DNA of 64,000 nt from UBA2882 sp964619485 (GCA_964619485.1 CAZUCI010000004.1:1-64000), one strand, 5' to 3'. Counted from the first letter of the stretch, positions 36,173-45,373 are shown. Made by a program: numbers and translations. The notes: a model not told the origin generated them from the letters alone.

Positions 36173-36970
36173 ATGAACTATAAGGATACGGAACAATTAG
36201 CCATGCGTGCAGTGCAGGGATACTATGAGGGAGACACTACCCTGTTTTTTCAGTGTCTTCATTCAGATGTTGTTATTCTTTCCGTTGGAAAAGGACAGCT
36301 GCTTGAGGGAAAGGAAAGTGTAATGGAGCACTTCACACATTCTGCCCAGTCACAAGTGAAGAACAGGATATCGTCCATGACCTGTAAGGCATATCCCATC
36401 GCAAAGGGACAGTGCTATTGTGTTCTGCAGATGGATATTACAACCATCTATCCCGATGGGCATATGGCTAAGGTAAATCAGAGAATGACTGTAATCTGGT
36501 CCTATAGGGAGAGCTGGCTGATACGCCACCTGAACATATCAATTTCCATGCAGATGGACTACACGCAGGTTCGTGTCAGTCACATCAGTGAAGATTTTAT
36601 GACAGAAATTATGGCACAGGAGCGAATGGAAAAGAAGGTCTGCTTAAAGGCTGCTGATGGGGGAAAGTATTATGTTCAGATTTCATCCATCATTCGCCTG
36701 GAGGCAGGACGAAACTGCACGCATGTTTATACTGCAGAACAGGAGCTGATTGTAAAAAAGACACTGAAGGATGTTCTCGAGGAGATTCAGGATGGTACAA
36801 TTCTCCGGGTTCATCAGAGCCATGCTGTCAATGTATGGCAGGTGCTGAGCGTCAACAATTATAAAGCAGGTCTGAAGGATGGCAGTACCATTCCGATTTC
36901 CAGAGAGCATTATGCGGAGACAAAGGACCGGATATTGAAACTCTTACAAAATAAAATAACAGCAGAATAA
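36173..36970 (+). CDS. SnoaL/NTF2-like domain fused to LytTR DNA-binding domain
   Basis: A 265-residue regulator with an uncommon layout. Residues 1-130 resemble an NTF2/SnoaL fold (AVQGYYEGDTTLFFQCLH, LLEGKESVMEHF, WLIRHLNISIS). Residues 155-260 form a LytTR domain (KVCLKAADGGKYYVQISSI, LRVHQSHAVNV, IPISREHY). There is no receiver domain or membrane anchor, so it probably senses a small ligand directly. It is coupled to the acyltransferase gene. The SnoaL assignment rests on pattern only. Confidence 0.78.
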   Translation: MNYKDTEQLAMRAVQGYYEGDTTLFFQCLHSDVVILSVGKGQLLEGKESVMEHFTHSAQSQVKNRISSMTCKAYPIAKGQCYCVLQMDITTIYPDGHMAKVNQRMTVIWSYRESWLIRHLNISISMQMDYTQVRVSHISEDFMTEIMAQERMEKKVCLKAADGGKYYVQISSIIRLEAGRNCTHVYTAEQELIVKKTLKDVLEEIQDGTILRVHQSHAVNVWQVLSVNNYKAGLKDGSTIPISREHYAETKDRILKLLQNKITAE

Positions 36971-36992
36971 CTCGAAAAAGATACATTTTAGC

Positions 36993-37022
36993 TTGACTGT
37001 AGAAAAAAACGGCGGCTATAAT
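36993..37022 (+). promoter_or_regulatory. Strong SigA-type promoter of the baseplate locus
   Basis: TTGACT (36993-36998), 18 nt, TATAAT (37017-37022), about 115 nt upstream of the LuxR-type gene. It marks a new transcription unit after the LytTR gene. A second TATAAT at 37116-37121 has no -35 partner. Confidence 0.75.
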
Positions 37023-37139
37023 TTAATTAGTGTGCATCAATTGCAAATTTAAAAATGTGAACTTTTGACCGATTTTGTTGACGAAGTTATTAAAAAAAAG
37101 TAAACTTTACATAAATATAATGTAATCAGCAGAGCAGAA

Positions 37140-39569
37140 ATGCACAACAGCGTACGATATGAGGAAAAGAACTTGGAGAAACTTGCAGAGCGAATTCAAA
37201 AAATTCATAGTGACGCATATTACGAGAAGCAATTTGAGGAGATGAAGCTGCATCGGTATGGGTATATTCATGCACCCTTTGGATGGGATAAGTCATTGTT
37301 TGTAAAAGGCTATCTTGACTGCCTGGAGGAGCAGAATTACACGTGGACACAGTGGGAACAGGGAATGAATTACACAGCGTGGGAAAAAAAGATTTGCAGC
37401 AGCTTTCCACCGATTGTTGTTCTTTCCAATCTGGAGCGGCTGATGGCAGATAATAATCTGGAGGATTTAATCCGATTTATTACAGCGGAGAAAAGGGTTC
37501 GCCAGTTTGTGTTGATTTCCTCTGTGGATATGCCGCAGAGTCTGATTCCTTTTCGGGTTTTTGGGGAAATGTTCATTTTGGGGAAAAATGAACTTAAGCC
37601 CTCAAGGGAAGAGGTTGAGCTGTTTTTCGCAGGCAGAGATATTTACCTGAACAGCTATGATTATCAGAAAATCGAAGATGTTTTCAACAATATGCCTTTG
37701 ATGATTCGTCTGCTTCCAAGACGGATTTCTGAAGCTGGCACTTTTAACAACAGTGTGGTAAAGCAGTGCTGTAATGACGCGTTCAGCTATTTCGATGTAT
37801 CTTATTTTCGTTCGATTCCCTTAAAATACCAGAATATATTTTTTAAGCTTTGTTACTTTAATGAAATAGATATGGAGCTTTTTGAGAAGGTGCTGGGTTA
37901 TTCTCCAGATGAGAGTGCCGAAATCAGCAGGAATATTATTTTCTTTGGAAGCTTTCTGGAGAGAGGCGTAGAGGATGGCATATGGGTTTTAAATCCCTTT
38001 GCCAGGAGGTTTCTACGTCATTTTTTTGGAAATTATATACAAAATGGTGAGATGGATACCTGCTATGAACGTGCCATTTCTTTTTATATGGACAAAGAGA
38101 AATATCTTCAGGTGTTGATATTTGCCTCCATTCTGGAAAAATGGGAGATTGTGGCCGATGTTTTAAAACGGCTGCTTCCGGGACATGTCTCAGTGGTAAA
38201 TTATCTGGAACTGGAGGAGTACATAGAGAGTCTGCCCATGGCCTATGTCAGGTATGAGCCGAAGCTTGTGGCAGCCCGGGCGATGCTTGCCTCCATTCTT
38301 TGTCAGAAGGAGGAAGCAATGGTCTGGTATCTGTGGATGGAGAAGCTTTCTGCGGATAAGGAAAATCCGGAGCTTGCAGCGGAGGCTAAAAAGTTTTTAT
38401 ATTATCTTTTCATCGCCATGCCGGGGGTACATGAGGATAAATTTTTGGAATCAACACCTAAGATTGCAGCAGGAATGCTGGGGAATGGGTTGAAATCCTT
38501 TGATATTGTCATTACCTCCAACATGCCAAGTGTTGTTCATGGTGGAAGGGACTTCACCAATTATGTGCCAAAATACAGGGAAATGATTGTTCTTACGGGT
38601 AAAATTCTGCATATTATTTTAGGAAAAAGGCAGGCAGGCTTTCTCTATCTGGTGGATGGAGAGGTAAACTATGAGCAGAATCATCTGCGTAAGGCGCTAG
38701 ACTCGGTGACCAAGGGACTGACGGAGGCCAAAAAGAGTGAAAATCTGGAGATGGTTTTTGCCGGGAACTGTATTCTTTCCTATATTTATCTGGCATATAA
38801 CAGAGAGTCGGATGTGCGCGCCATATGGGAGAGCACCTCTAAATATCTGGAGGAGCATGCAGTTTCCCACCTGCTTGGAAACATGGAGGCCTTCCTTTTG
38901 AATCTTGAGCTGATCAATGGAGATACGAGGAATATTAACAGATGGCTGGATCAGGCCCTGTCTGAATATGAGCGCTTCTATACCATGAACCGGTATCTTT
39001 TTCTGGTGAAAACCAGAGTTTACATAGAAAAGCAGGAGTATTTCAAGGCATATACCCTTCTTTTACAGCTGACAGACTATGCGGTGGATTATAAAATGTA
39101 CTATCTCCAGATAGAGACCTCCCTCCTGATGGCGATTACTGTGTTCCGCGCCAAAAAGGATAATTATATTGAGCATCTGGAAAGGGCACTCAGTCTGGGC
39201 AAAAGATATAAGGTGGAGAGAGTTTTTGCCATGGAGGGAGCGGCTCTGCTTCCAATCATGGAGGAGCTGAAAGCCCGTAAGGATATGAAAAAGGACGCTT
39301 CCTTTCAGAGAGTTTATCAGTCTGTTGAGGAGTTTGCAAAGATGTATCCCAATTACTTAAAGCGTATCAACAAGGACGGACTTTTGACAGAGATGGAGAA
39401 TGACGTCATAAAGCTTGTGGCAGAGGGCTGCAGAAACAACGAGATTGCAAAGAGGCTCATCGTGTCGGAAAACACGGTGAAGTACCATTTAAAGAATATA
39501 TATGGAAAATTAAATGTAAAAAACCGGGCAGAGGCGGCGAAGGTAGCAAGGGAACGAAAGTACGTGTAG
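37140..39569 (+). CDS. MalT-like LuxR-family regulator with degenerate P-loop
   Basis: An 809-residue protein laid out like MalT/LAL regulators: an N-terminal NTPase-like part (1-270), a helical TPR-like middle (about 300-720), and a C-terminal LuxR helix-turn-helix (LTEMENDVIKLVAEGCRNNE and VSENTVKYHLKNIY, about 745-800). The expected Walker A GxxxxGK(S/T) reads APFGWDKS (45-52), with Asp in place of the last Gly, so ATP binding may be lost. ATG 37140 has only a weak ribosome site; a TTG near 37171 with GAGGAAA upstream is an alternative. It precedes the baseplate genes by 13 nt and is probably their regulator. Confidence 0.85.
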   Translation: MHNSVRYEEKNLEKLAERIQKIHSDAYYEKQFEEMKLHRYGYIHAPFGWDKSLFVKGYLDCLEEQNYTWTQWEQGMNYTAWEKKICSSFPPIVVLSNLERLMADNNLEDLIRFITAEKRVRQFVLISSVDMPQSLIPFRVFGEMFILGKNELKPSREEVELFFAGRDIYLNSYDYQKIEDVFNNMPLMIRLLPRRISEAGTFNNSVVKQCCNDAFSYFDVSYFRSIPLKYQNIFFKLCYFNEIDMELFEKVLGYSPDESAEISRNIIFFGSFLERGVEDGIWVLNPFARRFLRHFFGNYIQNGEMDTCYERAISFYMDKEKYLQVLIFASILEKWEIVADVLKRLLPGHVSVVNYLELEEYIESLPMAYVRYEPKLVAARAMLASILCQKEEAMVWYLWMEKLSADKENPELAAEAKKFLYYLFIAMPGVHEDKFLESTPKIAAGMLGNGLKSFDIVITSNMPSVVHGGRDFTNYVPKYREMIVLTGKILHIILGKRQAGFLYLVDGEVNYEQNHLRKALDSVTKGLTEAKKSENLEMVFAGNCILSYIYLAYNRESDVRAIWESTSKYLEEHAVSHLLGNMEAFLLNLELINGDTRNINRWLDQALSEYERFYTMNRYLFLVKTRVYIEKQEYFKAYTLLLQLTDYAVDYKMYYLQIETSLLMAITVFRAKKDNYIEHLERALSLGKRYKVERVFAMEGAALLPIMEELKARKDMKKDASFQRVYQSVEEFAKMYPNYLKRINKDGLLTEMENDVIKLVAEGCRNNEIAKRLIVSENTVKYHLKNIYGKLNVKNRAEAAKVARERKYV

Positions 39570-39582
39570 TGAGAGGAGTTCT

Positions 39583-40416
39583 ATGCAGAGCAGAGAAGAG
39601 AAGGTCGAACAGATTGAAAAGAAAAAGAGAGTGGAAACCTATGACAGGCTCACGGCTGTCGCCCACTTTGATGTGGAGCATTTCAGTGAACATAAGAAGC
39701 TGGAGGGGTACTATGAGGACCGGCTGATCGGTCATATGTTCCGCTGTGACCGTCTGATGAAGATGGAAACCATGTTTGGCAGGCTGCAGATGGGCTATAA
39801 CCCCAACAGAGGACGAAGCTTTATTTTTGCCAATTTAAAAACCTCCCGCTATGATACGGTCAGCAGCCGTTATCAGAAGGAGATGGCGGAATATCAGATG
39901 AAGACCCTGATAAAGGGACAGAACCAGAACCGTGCATATATATCAAAGCGCAGCAATATGTCCTCCATTCTTTTGGAGAAGGCGGAGGCGAAGCCATGGA
40001 GTGAAGAATCCGTGCGCCCTTATTATACCAGAGCAAATTCAGAGGCTCTGGTAAAAACCATGCCTTTTTTTAACAGAACAGAGGAACGTGGACAGCTGGA
40101 GGAGACCAGGCAGAAGCAAAAGGCAATTCGTGATATTGTTGCCCAGAATGCAAGAGAGGGCAATCATTCTGAAAATACAGCCTATCAGCAGGAGGCAGTC
40201 AGGCAGCTTGAAAAGGAAAATATGCTGGAGGCCATTCTTTATCGGAAAGAGGCAGGAAGCAAATTTTTCCTTCGGAAGATCAATTATGCCTTTGATATTC
40301 AGAAGCATGAGATGTTTGAATATTATAAGCACCGTAAAAATGAGATTGAAGCAGGCGCAGACATGACCAGTATAACAGCCGGGGACGAGGGCGAGCCTGA
40401 TAAGGATGAAAAATAA
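39583..40416 (+). CDS. Unrecognised charged protein of the baseplate locus (277 aa)
   Basis: I do not recognise the family. The protein is highly charged, Lys/Glu/Arg-rich, largely helical by composition, without signal peptide or membrane segment. It starts with a basic-acidic helix (REEKVEQIEKKKRVETYDRL), has HFDVEHFSEHKKLEGYYEDR, and ends with a Glu/Asp tail. GAGAGGAG lies before the ATG. It is 13 nt behind the LuxR-type regulator and upstream of the phage-like baseplate genes, so a structural or assembly role is possible. This is inferred from position only. Confidence 0.7.
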   Translation: MQSREEKVEQIEKKKRVETYDRLTAVAHFDVEHFSEHKKLEGYYEDRLIGHMFRCDRLMKMETMFGRLQMGYNPNRGRSFIFANLKTSRYDTVSSRYQKEMAEYQMKTLIKGQNQNRAYISKRSNMSSILLEKAEAKPWSEESVRPYYTRANSEALVKTMPFFNRTEERGQLEETRQKQKAIRDIVAQNAREGNHSENTAYQQEAVRQLEKENMLEAILYRKEAGSKFFLRKINYAFDIQKHEMFEYYKHRKNEIEAGADMTSITAGDEGEPDKDEK

Positions 40417-40430
40417 AAAATGATTGAAGA

Positions 40431-40446
40431 CTACCCGTTAGGGTAG
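40431..40446 (+). other. Small perfect hairpin between baseplate-locus genes
   Basis: CTACCC-GTTA-GGGTAG, 15 nt after the stop of the 277-residue protein. No T tract follows, so it is not a normal terminator. It may block 3' exonucleases or slow transcription before the 112-residue gene. Confidence 0.55.
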
Positions 40447-40521
40447 GGCGGAATTTAAAACGGCATGATATAGTAAAGCGTAAGTGGAAAAATTTGTAGA
40501 ATTATGCGATGAGGTGCCAGA

Positions 40522-40860
40522 GTGGACGAAAAAACCGGCGGGTTTGAAGAAATAATATACGAAAAGCTTTTGCTTCTGGCAAAAACGATGCTTCATTTGT
40601 ACTGTGAATACGCAGTGCAGACAGATGAAGGCGGTGCAATTGCCCAGATAAAGGGACATGTGCTGTTTGCTGAGGAGCTGAGAAAGCTGGATGAGCGTTC
40701 TGTCTCGGGGGAAGAGGCCGTAGCGTACGGACAGGGAATGAGAAGGCTGCTCGATCAGGTAGCCTTACTATGTGGAGGAAGGTATCGGGGAACTGTAAAG
40801 GGACAAGAAACTCTTAGGGAGAGATTAGTATGGGTAACAGAAACGCAGCAGAAAAAATGA
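40522..40860 (+). CDS. Unrecognised small helical protein of the baseplate locus (112 aa)
   Basis: A 112-residue acidic protein, mostly helix-forming (EEIIYEKLLLLAKTMLHLYC), without membrane segment or known motif. It does not look like the gpW/gp25 wedge protein usually found before baseplate J genes, although the size is similar. The GTG start follows GAGGTG. It overlaps the baseplate J gene by 31 nt, which suggests translational coupling. Confidence 0.65.
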   Translation: MDEKTGGFEEIIYEKLLLLAKTMLHLYCEYAVQTDEGGAIAQIKGHVLFAEELRKLDERSVSGEEAVAYGQGMRRLLDQVALLCGGRYRGTVKGQETLRERLVWVTETQQKK

Positions 40861-42857
40861 ATCAGCTTATGGCCTCCTATGTGCCTGAATTTTCATTTGA
40901 TGAAAAGAGTGATGAACCGGGAAGTGTACTTTCCGTGTTGTGCAGGGACATGATTGAGGGAAGTGAACAGCGTTTTGATAAAGTGGTAAGCAAGCATAAA
41001 ATTCAGTATCTGAACCTTCTGGATGAGCTGAAGGAAGAGCCGGTCGCAGCATCCAAGGGCTATGCACAGTTTCAGCCGGTTTTATCCTACGAGACGGAAA
41101 ATGTTTTTGTTCCAAAGCATACACAGGTCATGGCGCAGAAGGGTAATGTGGGAGATATTATTTTTGAAACCACCCACGATATGTCTGCAACCAACGCAGT
41201 GCCGGTTTTGGCAGTCAATACGGATAAGGAGACGGACACCATTATCTGTCATGATTTTTCGGAGGGAATCACAGCCTTTAAGGCCTTTTCCAATGAGGGA
41301 GAAAATCAGGCGGAGCATAAGCTGTATCTGTGCTTTGACTCTTTGTTTGACTATGTGGAGCAGGTGGATTTTGATCTGTATATAGAAGCGAGAAATAAGG
41401 ATAATAAGGAAATTCAGGAGGAGACCATCCGCGAGATGACCAGGGAGGGCGTTACCTGGTATATGCAGGGTGCTGATGGTGAGCCTGTTTATTTTGATAA
41501 GGTTGAGCCCGGAGAGCGGAAAATCCATTTTGAGAAAAAGGATTACCGCATGGAAAAATCCACCAATATGCAGAGGGAAGGCTATTACATTGTTGCTTCT
41601 GCCAGTGGAGAGCTGGGGGAAATATATATTGATACCATCCGTGCGGGCTGGGAGAGAAGCGATGTAATACCGGAGCAGGTATATGTGAACGGCATGGAGG
41701 ACTCTCCGGCAGTTGTATATCCCTTTGGGCGGCCCATGGGACTATACAACGAATTTTCAGTGGAAAACAGAGAGGTTCTTTCCAAAAGAGGTGCTCTGAT
41801 TACGCTGGATTTTGATCTGGATTACTCGGAGTATGAGGAAAGCCTGGATGTTCCAAAGGCAGACATCGAATATAAAAATATCATGAAAAAGCCAAAAAAA
41901 TCTGCGGTGGTCAACAGCTCTCAGGTATTGGCGGACTATGTGGTCTGGGAATATCTGAGTCAGAATGGCTGGAAACGAATCTGGCAGGAGGAGTATATCT
42001 GTTCCATGTTTAACGGAACAGCCAAGGGGCATATGAGTCTTTCCTTCACTGCACCGGAGGATATGATGCCCTACGAGGAGGATTTGACCGGTGGAAGAAT
42101 CCGTGCAAGACTTCTTCGGGCTGAGAATATTTATAAGGTTCCGGCGGTCTATGTCTGTCCGAGAATCAGTCAGATGAAGCTTTCCTATCGCTATGAGCAG
42201 AAGCAGTATGCTGATTATGCTTATACCTGCAACAGCTTTGAGGACTGTAATGTGACCATGGACCTTCATGAGGGGAAGACGGTAACTCCCTTTTACTGCA
42301 GGGAGCATGAGAGAAGATGTCTTTATCTGGGCTTTGATGCATCATTGCAGGGAACCCCGGCAAGCCTGTACTTTGATATCGATAATTTCAGTGATCGTCC
42401 GATTACCTTCACTGTGGAGTATTTTTCTGACCGTGGCTTTAAGAGCATCAAGGTGACAGATGCCACCTCCGGTTTTCTTGGAAGTGGAAATCTTCTGCTT
42501 ATGATTCCGGGAGACATGAAAAAGACAAAAATGTATGGAAAAGAAGCTTATTTTATCCGCTTCGTAGGCTTTAACAGAGAATATCCTGATTTTGCGCTGC
42601 CACTCATTCGTGGAATCTATATGAATATGGCAAAAATTGAAAATATCAATGTGATGGAGGAAGTCTTTTATCTGGATTCCTATGAAAACGCGGTTGACCT
42701 GTCACTTGCCGCCCAGAACCTGCTGAAGCTTTCCGTATGGGGAAAGGAAAAGGATACAGATTTTGTTTTATGGAGCCCAGGGGACAGCCGTGGAGAAATC
42801 GAGCATACCTATCAGGCTGGAAACATCCGGCAGGAAAGGGTGAGGCGCATTTTTTAA
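40830..42857 (+). CDS. Baseplate J-like protein, N-terminal part (before T6 frameshift site)
   Basis: A 675-residue N-terminal part of a large baseplate J/TIGR02243-type protein of phage tails and contractile injection systems. Typical stretches: VPEFSFDEKSDEPGSVL at the start, VVWEYLSQNGWKRIW, and RCLYLGFDASLQGTPASLYFDI near residues 490-515. The frame ends in TAA at 42855-42857 inside a T6 run. The -1 frame continues the same domain family without any start codon or ribosome site of its own. A -1 shift, or one more T, would give an 1134-residue protein. AGGGAGA precedes the ATG. Confidence 0.85.
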   Translation: MGNRNAAEKMNQLMASYVPEFSFDEKSDEPGSVLSVLCRDMIEGSEQRFDKVVSKHKIQYLNLLDELKEEPVAASKGYAQFQPVLSYETENVFVPKHTQVMAQKGNVGDIIFETTHDMSATNAVPVLAVNTDKETDTIICHDFSEGITAFKAFSNEGENQAEHKLYLCFDSLFDYVEQVDFDLYIEARNKDNKEIQEETIREMTREGVTWYMQGADGEPVYFDKVEPGERKIHFEKKDYRMEKSTNMQREGYYIVASASGELGEIYIDTIRAGWERSDVIPEQVYVNGMEDSPAVVYPFGRPMGLYNEFSVENREVLSKRGALITLDFDLDYSEYEESLDVPKADIEYKNIMKKPKKSAVVNSSQVLADYVVWEYLSQNGWKRIWQEEYICSMFNGTAKGHMSLSFTAPEDMMPYEEDLTGGRIRARLLRAENIYKVPAVYVCPRISQMKLSYRYEQKQYADYAYTCNSFEDCNVTMDLHEGKTVTPFYCREHERRCLYLGFDASLQGTPASLYFDIDNFSDRPITFTVEYFSDRGFKSIKVTDATSGFLGSGNLLLMIPGDMKKTKMYGKEAYFIRFVGFNREYPDFALPLIRGIYMNMAKIENINVMEEVFYLDSYENAVDLSLAAQNLLKLSVWGKEKDTDFVLWSPGDSRGEIEHTYQAGNIRQERVRRIF

Positions 42858-44233
42858 GATGTGTTCTTAAGGAAAATACCTTTGACTGTCTTCCAAAGAT
42901 TGGAAAGGTATTTCCGGAACCATTTTCGGTGGAACAGAAGAAAACCCTCTGTCAAACCAGAATTCTCACCTATGAGGGCGGACAGGAAATCAGAATTCCG
43001 GGCTATATCGGCGAGGATTGCTTTTTCATGGCAGGACTGGAGGAGGAAGATGGCTTTTACCGGGTGATTTACAATTACAACTCTGCACTGCCCCAGGAAT
43101 GTGAAATTGTGGAGGGCGAGGAAGAAGGAAGCTATCTGCTCCGCATTCTGGATTCAGAAGGGATTCCGCTTCACAGCAGAATCCAGGTAACGATTCTGGC
43201 AGAGGAAATTCTTCCCTACTTTTTAATTGGCAAAACAGATGGCTGTAACAGCCAGAGAGTGGAATTTGATTATCCGGATGTCTATGAGCTTGGAGTTTCT
43301 CTTTGGGAGAAGCGAGAGGATGGAAAGCTGTATTATCAGCCATTTAGCTATACACAGCAGCTGGATCAGGCCGGATATGATGAGGCGGTCTTTTCCTATG
43401 ATGCCGGAGAGGGCAGCCTGATTTTAGGCGACGCCATCCACGGAATTTTACCGGGGAAGGGAAAGGACATCTGTCTGTCGAAGCTTTCCGTATCGAAGCT
43501 GGAAGACGGAAACGTGATGGCAGGTGAAATTACAAAGCTTTCCACCGCAGGTCAGTGGGATATCAAGGTGCATAATCCGACAGCGGCCACAGGAGGACGT
43601 CATCGGGAAACGACGCGTCAGATGATTGAGAGACTGAAACAGGTGATTTTGAAACAGAACCGCATGGTCAGCGCAACGGATTATGAGGAGCGTATCTGGA
43701 AAACACCGGGACTGATGATTGACCGGGTGAAGGTTGTGCCTGGAAATCAGTACGGAAGGCTCCATGGTCTGAATATGAACAGTAACGAGGTTGTTGCTGT
43801 GGTAAAGCCCTGGGGCAAAGAAAAAACAGTGGCGCTTTCAAGTATTTATCAGAAGAAAATCGTGCAGTATATGGAGCCATATCGACTGGTTAACACCAAG
43901 GTTACCGTGGTTTCCCCAGATTATGTGGGAATTGAGGTGCACGGAAAAATACATTTACAGAACGGAACCAGAGAGGAAGAACAGGCAGTTTTTGAGCTGT
44001 TGGAGAAGGAGCTTTCCTACGAGCATATGAGTCAGGCCTTTGGTGCCAGACTGCTTTTGGGAAGACTGTTTACCAGACTGGAGGCCCTTGAGGAGGTTCG
44101 TTTTGTAGAACAGCTTTCCATGGAACGAATCGGGAATGGTGCGGAAAAGAATGAAAGAGGAGACATCCTTTTACATGCGGATGCACTGAGCTATATCAGA
44201 GAAAGAGATATCACGTTTACATCAAATCTGTAA
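42854..44233 (+). CDS. Baseplate J-like protein, C-terminal part in the -1 frame
   Basis: A 459-codon continuation of the upstream gene. It carries the baseplate J core: YDAGEGSLILGDAIHGILPG, GNVMAGEI, then NPTAATGGRHRET, DYEERIWKTPG and a C-terminal domain ending DITFTSNL. The open frame reaches back to 42737, but its first 39 codons overlap the upstream gene, do not resemble the family and lack a ribosome site. It is therefore read only by frameshifting, or the two parts are one gene with a homopolymer error. J-type proteins join the baseplate wedges around the spike. Confidence 0.82.
   Translation, partial: LRCVLKENTFDCLPKIGKVFPEPFSVEQKKTLCQTRILTYEGGQEIRIPGYIGEDCFFMAGLEEEDGFYRVIYNYNSALPQECEIVEGEEEGSYLLRILDSEGIPLHSRIQVTILAEEILPYFLIGKTDGCNSQRVEFDYPDVYELGVSLWEKREDGKLYYQPFSYTQQLDQAGYDEAVFSYDAGEGSLILGDAIHGILPGKGKDICLSKLSVSKLEDGNVMAGEITKLSTAGQWDIKVHNPTAATGGRHRETTRQMIERLKQVILKQNRMVSATDYEERIWKTPGLMIDRVKVVPGNQYGRLHGLNMNSNEVVAVVKPWGKEKTVALSSIYQKKIVQYMEPYRLVNTKVTVVSPDYVGIEVHGKIHLQNGTREEEQAVFELLEKELSYEHMSQAFGARLLLGRLFTRLEALEEVRFVEQLSMERIGNGAEKNERGDILLHADALSYIRERDITFTSNL
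42871..42915 (+). promoter_or_regulatory. Hairpin downstream of the T6 frameshift site
   Basis: GGAAAATACCTTT (42871-42883) pairs with AAAGGTATTTCC (42904-42915) with one bulged A, and inside it CCAA-AGA-TTGG (42893-42903). It starts 15 nt after the T6 run (42850-42855). An SD-like GGGTGAGG lies about 3 nt upstream of the run. Both are stimulator types known from -1 frameshift sites such as dnaX. Confidence 0.6.
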
Positions 44234-44260
44234 GCGGAAAATAAAAGGAGGGAATGCGGT

Positions 44261-45355
44261 ATGCAGCAGACAAAGAAAGTGAACTATTACCGTCTGTCTC
44301 TAAAGGGAGGACAGTGCAGTGGCCTGTCTTTGACAAAGGAATATGTGCTGGCGGGAAAGGGCGGAGGAAGCTTTGTCTATATTGCACCTGTGTTCGATAC
44401 ATCGGAGCTTGATGCCACCTTTCACAGGCTGACTCTGTCAGGCAGCTTTGAAAAGTGTAAATTTGAAATCATGGCGGCGGCTGCCAATGTGGACCTGTCA
44501 GAGGAGATGGAGGATGCGTCCCTTTCGGTGGAGGATAAGCTGGCACTTTTGCAAAATCACAGCTATGAGCGAAGGGTCAACACCAGGGATATGCTTCTTC
44601 ATCAGTTGACCGGACGATATCTGTGGGTGGTCATTCGTGTGATGGCGGCAGATATTCAGAGTCAGTTTGAAATACAGGGCTTTACGGTGGAGTTCCCAAG
44701 GTGCAGCTTTGTGGAATATCTTCCGGAAATCTATCAGGAGGATGAAAGCAGCTTTTTCTCCAGATATATGTCTGTTTTACAGAGCCTCTATGTGGATTTG
44801 GAGGATCAGGTGACGGATGTCCCGGCACAGCTCGATTACGAGACCTGTGATCCTGAGAATCTGCTTTTATTTGCCAGATGGACCGGACTTGATGAAAGCG
44901 GACGGAGGTTTTCTCCGGAGCAGATTCAATATCTGATTCATAACCTGCAGCAGATTCAGAGTGGTAAGGGAACCACAGATGTATTAAAAAAGATTATTTT
45001 TCTCCTTTATGGTAAGGATGCCCAGATTGTTGAGTATTTCAAGTGGAATGACTGGATGAAGGAATATTCCTCCAAGGTGGAGCATTATCAGCGTCTTTTT
45101 GGTAAAGATGAAGGTGTCTTTACTCTTATTTTAGACTGTGTGAGTGATAAGAGAGGAGAAACACCGGATAAGGAACAGGTCATGAAGGTAATACAGGATT
45201 ATATTCCTCTTGGGATGACCTGTAATCTGGTCTACCTGCGGGAAAATTATAATATGGATATTCACTGCTACATGGATGTAAACAGTGTTCTGTCTACACC
45301 ACAGACAGCAGATACCAGTGGTTTTGTACTTGGCAGCAATCAGGTGCTTGGATAG
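44261..45355 (+). CDS. Phage tail protein I-like baseplate protein (TIGR02242 type)
   Basis: A 364-residue protein. The C-terminal 220 residues match the tail-domain pattern seen in contractile injection systems and some phages: LPEIYQEDESSFFSRYMSV, QSLYVDLEDQVTDVPAQLD, LLLFARWTGLDE, IQSGKGTTDVLKKII and IPLGMTCNLVYL. The N-terminal 140 residues are not recognised. AAGGAGGGAA lies before the ATG. It follows the baseplate J gene by 27 nt, the normal order in such clusters, but no sheath, tube, spike or ATPase gene follows. Confidence 0.83.
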   Translation: MQQTKKVNYYRLSLKGGQCSGLSLTKEYVLAGKGGGSFVYIAPVFDTSELDATFHRLTLSGSFEKCKFEIMAAAANVDLSEEMEDASLSVEDKLALLQNHSYERRVNTRDMLLHQLTGRYLWVVIRVMAADIQSQFEIQGFTVEFPRCSFVEYLPEIYQEDESSFFSRYMSVLQSLYVDLEDQVTDVPAQLDYETCDPENLLLFARWTGLDESGRRFSPEQIQYLIHNLQQIQSGKGTTDVLKKIIFLLYGKDAQIVEYFKWNDWMKEYSSKVEHYQRLFGKDEGVFTLILDCVSDKRGETPDKEQVMKVIQDYIPLGMTCNLVYLRENYNMDIHCYMDVNSVLSTPQTADTSGFVLGSNQVLG

Positions 45356-45373
45356 GAGATAGCAGGATTAAAC

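Noticed and set aside
42737..42853. Independent start for the second baseplate J frame at ATG 42737
   Set aside because: No ribosome site, the first 39 codons do not resemble the family and overlap the real frame; the -1 continuation explains it better.
37140..45355. Prophage
   Set aside because: No integrase, capsid, terminase, portal, lysis, sheath or tube genes; only baseplate-type genes with a host-like regulator.
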